Shown here: positions 63,701-64,000 of the stretch, one piece after another
Layout: the number at the start of each line of letters is the position of its first letter
How positions within the stretch are numbered: position 1 is the stretch's first letter
From: Rapana venosa
Lineage: Eukaryota; Mollusca; Gastropoda; Neogastropoda; Muricidae
NCBI GenBank assembly: GCA_028751875.1
Contig: CM054153.1
Span: 27,959,831-28,023,830 of the forward strand
DNA length: 64,000 nt
Direction: 5' to 3'
Notes under the pieces: generated by a model
Told to the model about the DNA's origin: nothing
Seen by the model: only the letters and a program-made list of their open reading frames with translations
Databases searched by the model: none
Translations under genes and position numbers: made by a program

Positions 63701-64000
63701 GGGGGACGGGACAGCCTGGTGGTTAGATTGATGCGCATTGCGCTCGTGATCTGTTGACCCAGGTTCGAATTTCGTTCAAGAGGATTATTCCTCTGGAGCT
63801 AACATCAGTACCGACTCCACTCTCCCCAAAAGTCCTTCCGATGAGACTATAAGCCGAGGTCCAAGCGTGCGAACGCACGCACAACATCTTGTGCACACAT
63901 TAAAACCCGTTCCGCTCGTTGGAAGAGTAGGCCATTGTTGTGCCGGGGCGAACGAATGACAAAATTTACAAAACTGCATACACACAGGCGACTGGATGTA
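63701..64000 (+). mobile_element. SINE-A with alpha head, cut by window end
   Basis: GGGGGACGGGACAGCCTGGT, GGTTAGATTGATGCGCATTG (with a small ATGCGC duplication), GACCCAGGTTCGAATTTCGT, CTGGAGCTAACATCAGTACC, core, CACACAGGCGACTGGATGTA. The T1 or T2 end lies beyond the window. Confidence 0.9.

Overview
The window is non-coding, repeat-dense animal DNA. It looks like a marine mollusc, probably a gastropod. That assignment is inference from its texture: very many SINEs with tRNA-like heads and (AATA)n tails, decayed LINE reverse transcriptases, long dinucleotide and tetranucleotide arrays, and no recognisable host gene, rRNA operon or functional tRNA. Nearly every long open frame is a by-product of poly-G/C, GA/TC, CA/TG or CAG-type repeats. 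Repeat names used here (SINE-A, SINE-B, SINE-C, repeats D, F, G, H) are my own labels for families that recur inside the window.

Layout. 1-13500 (copy A) and about 15228-29062 (copy B) are the same ~13.5 kb sequence in the same order and orientation. They are separated by exactly 500 N (13501-14000) plus 1.2 kb whose partner would lie upstream of the window. The copies differ mostly by homopolymer-length changes and small indels, and copy A contains a ruined poly-G stretch (5480-5900). The simplest reading is that two overlapping contigs, or two haplotigs, were placed end to end across a scaffold gap. Copy B is the better version from about 19.1 kb on. Features inside A and B should be counted once.

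29-54 kb is a mosaic of SINE-A, SINE-C, repeat D, LINE fragments and microsatellites. It includes a ~475 bp CTAT array (44692-45167), a ~770 bp purine-only tract (42655-43425) and a degenerate minisatellite at 29857-30380. 31.86-33.18 kb and 54.2-56.8 kb hold severely degraded, homopolymer-rich sequence that is probably failed consensus. 56-64 kb returns to a SINE mosaic with a perfect 5 x 45 bp minisatellite (60931-61155) and a compound CAAT/CAGT minisatellite (62200-62600).

The elements relate to each other in a modular way. One shared SINE-A core carries at least two different tRNA-like heads and two different 3' ends. SINE-C fuses a tRNA-like 5' half to a clear 5S rRNA internal-promoter segment, and one copy has an 11-bp target-site duplication. 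SINE-A fragments are nested in SINE-B and joined to a LINE reverse transcriptase. Many poly-G/C and CA tracts sit at the same internal site of a SINE module, so the SINEs appear to seed the microsatellites. I found no convincing new functional gene system. The most useful results are the likely false duplication and the SINE architecture.
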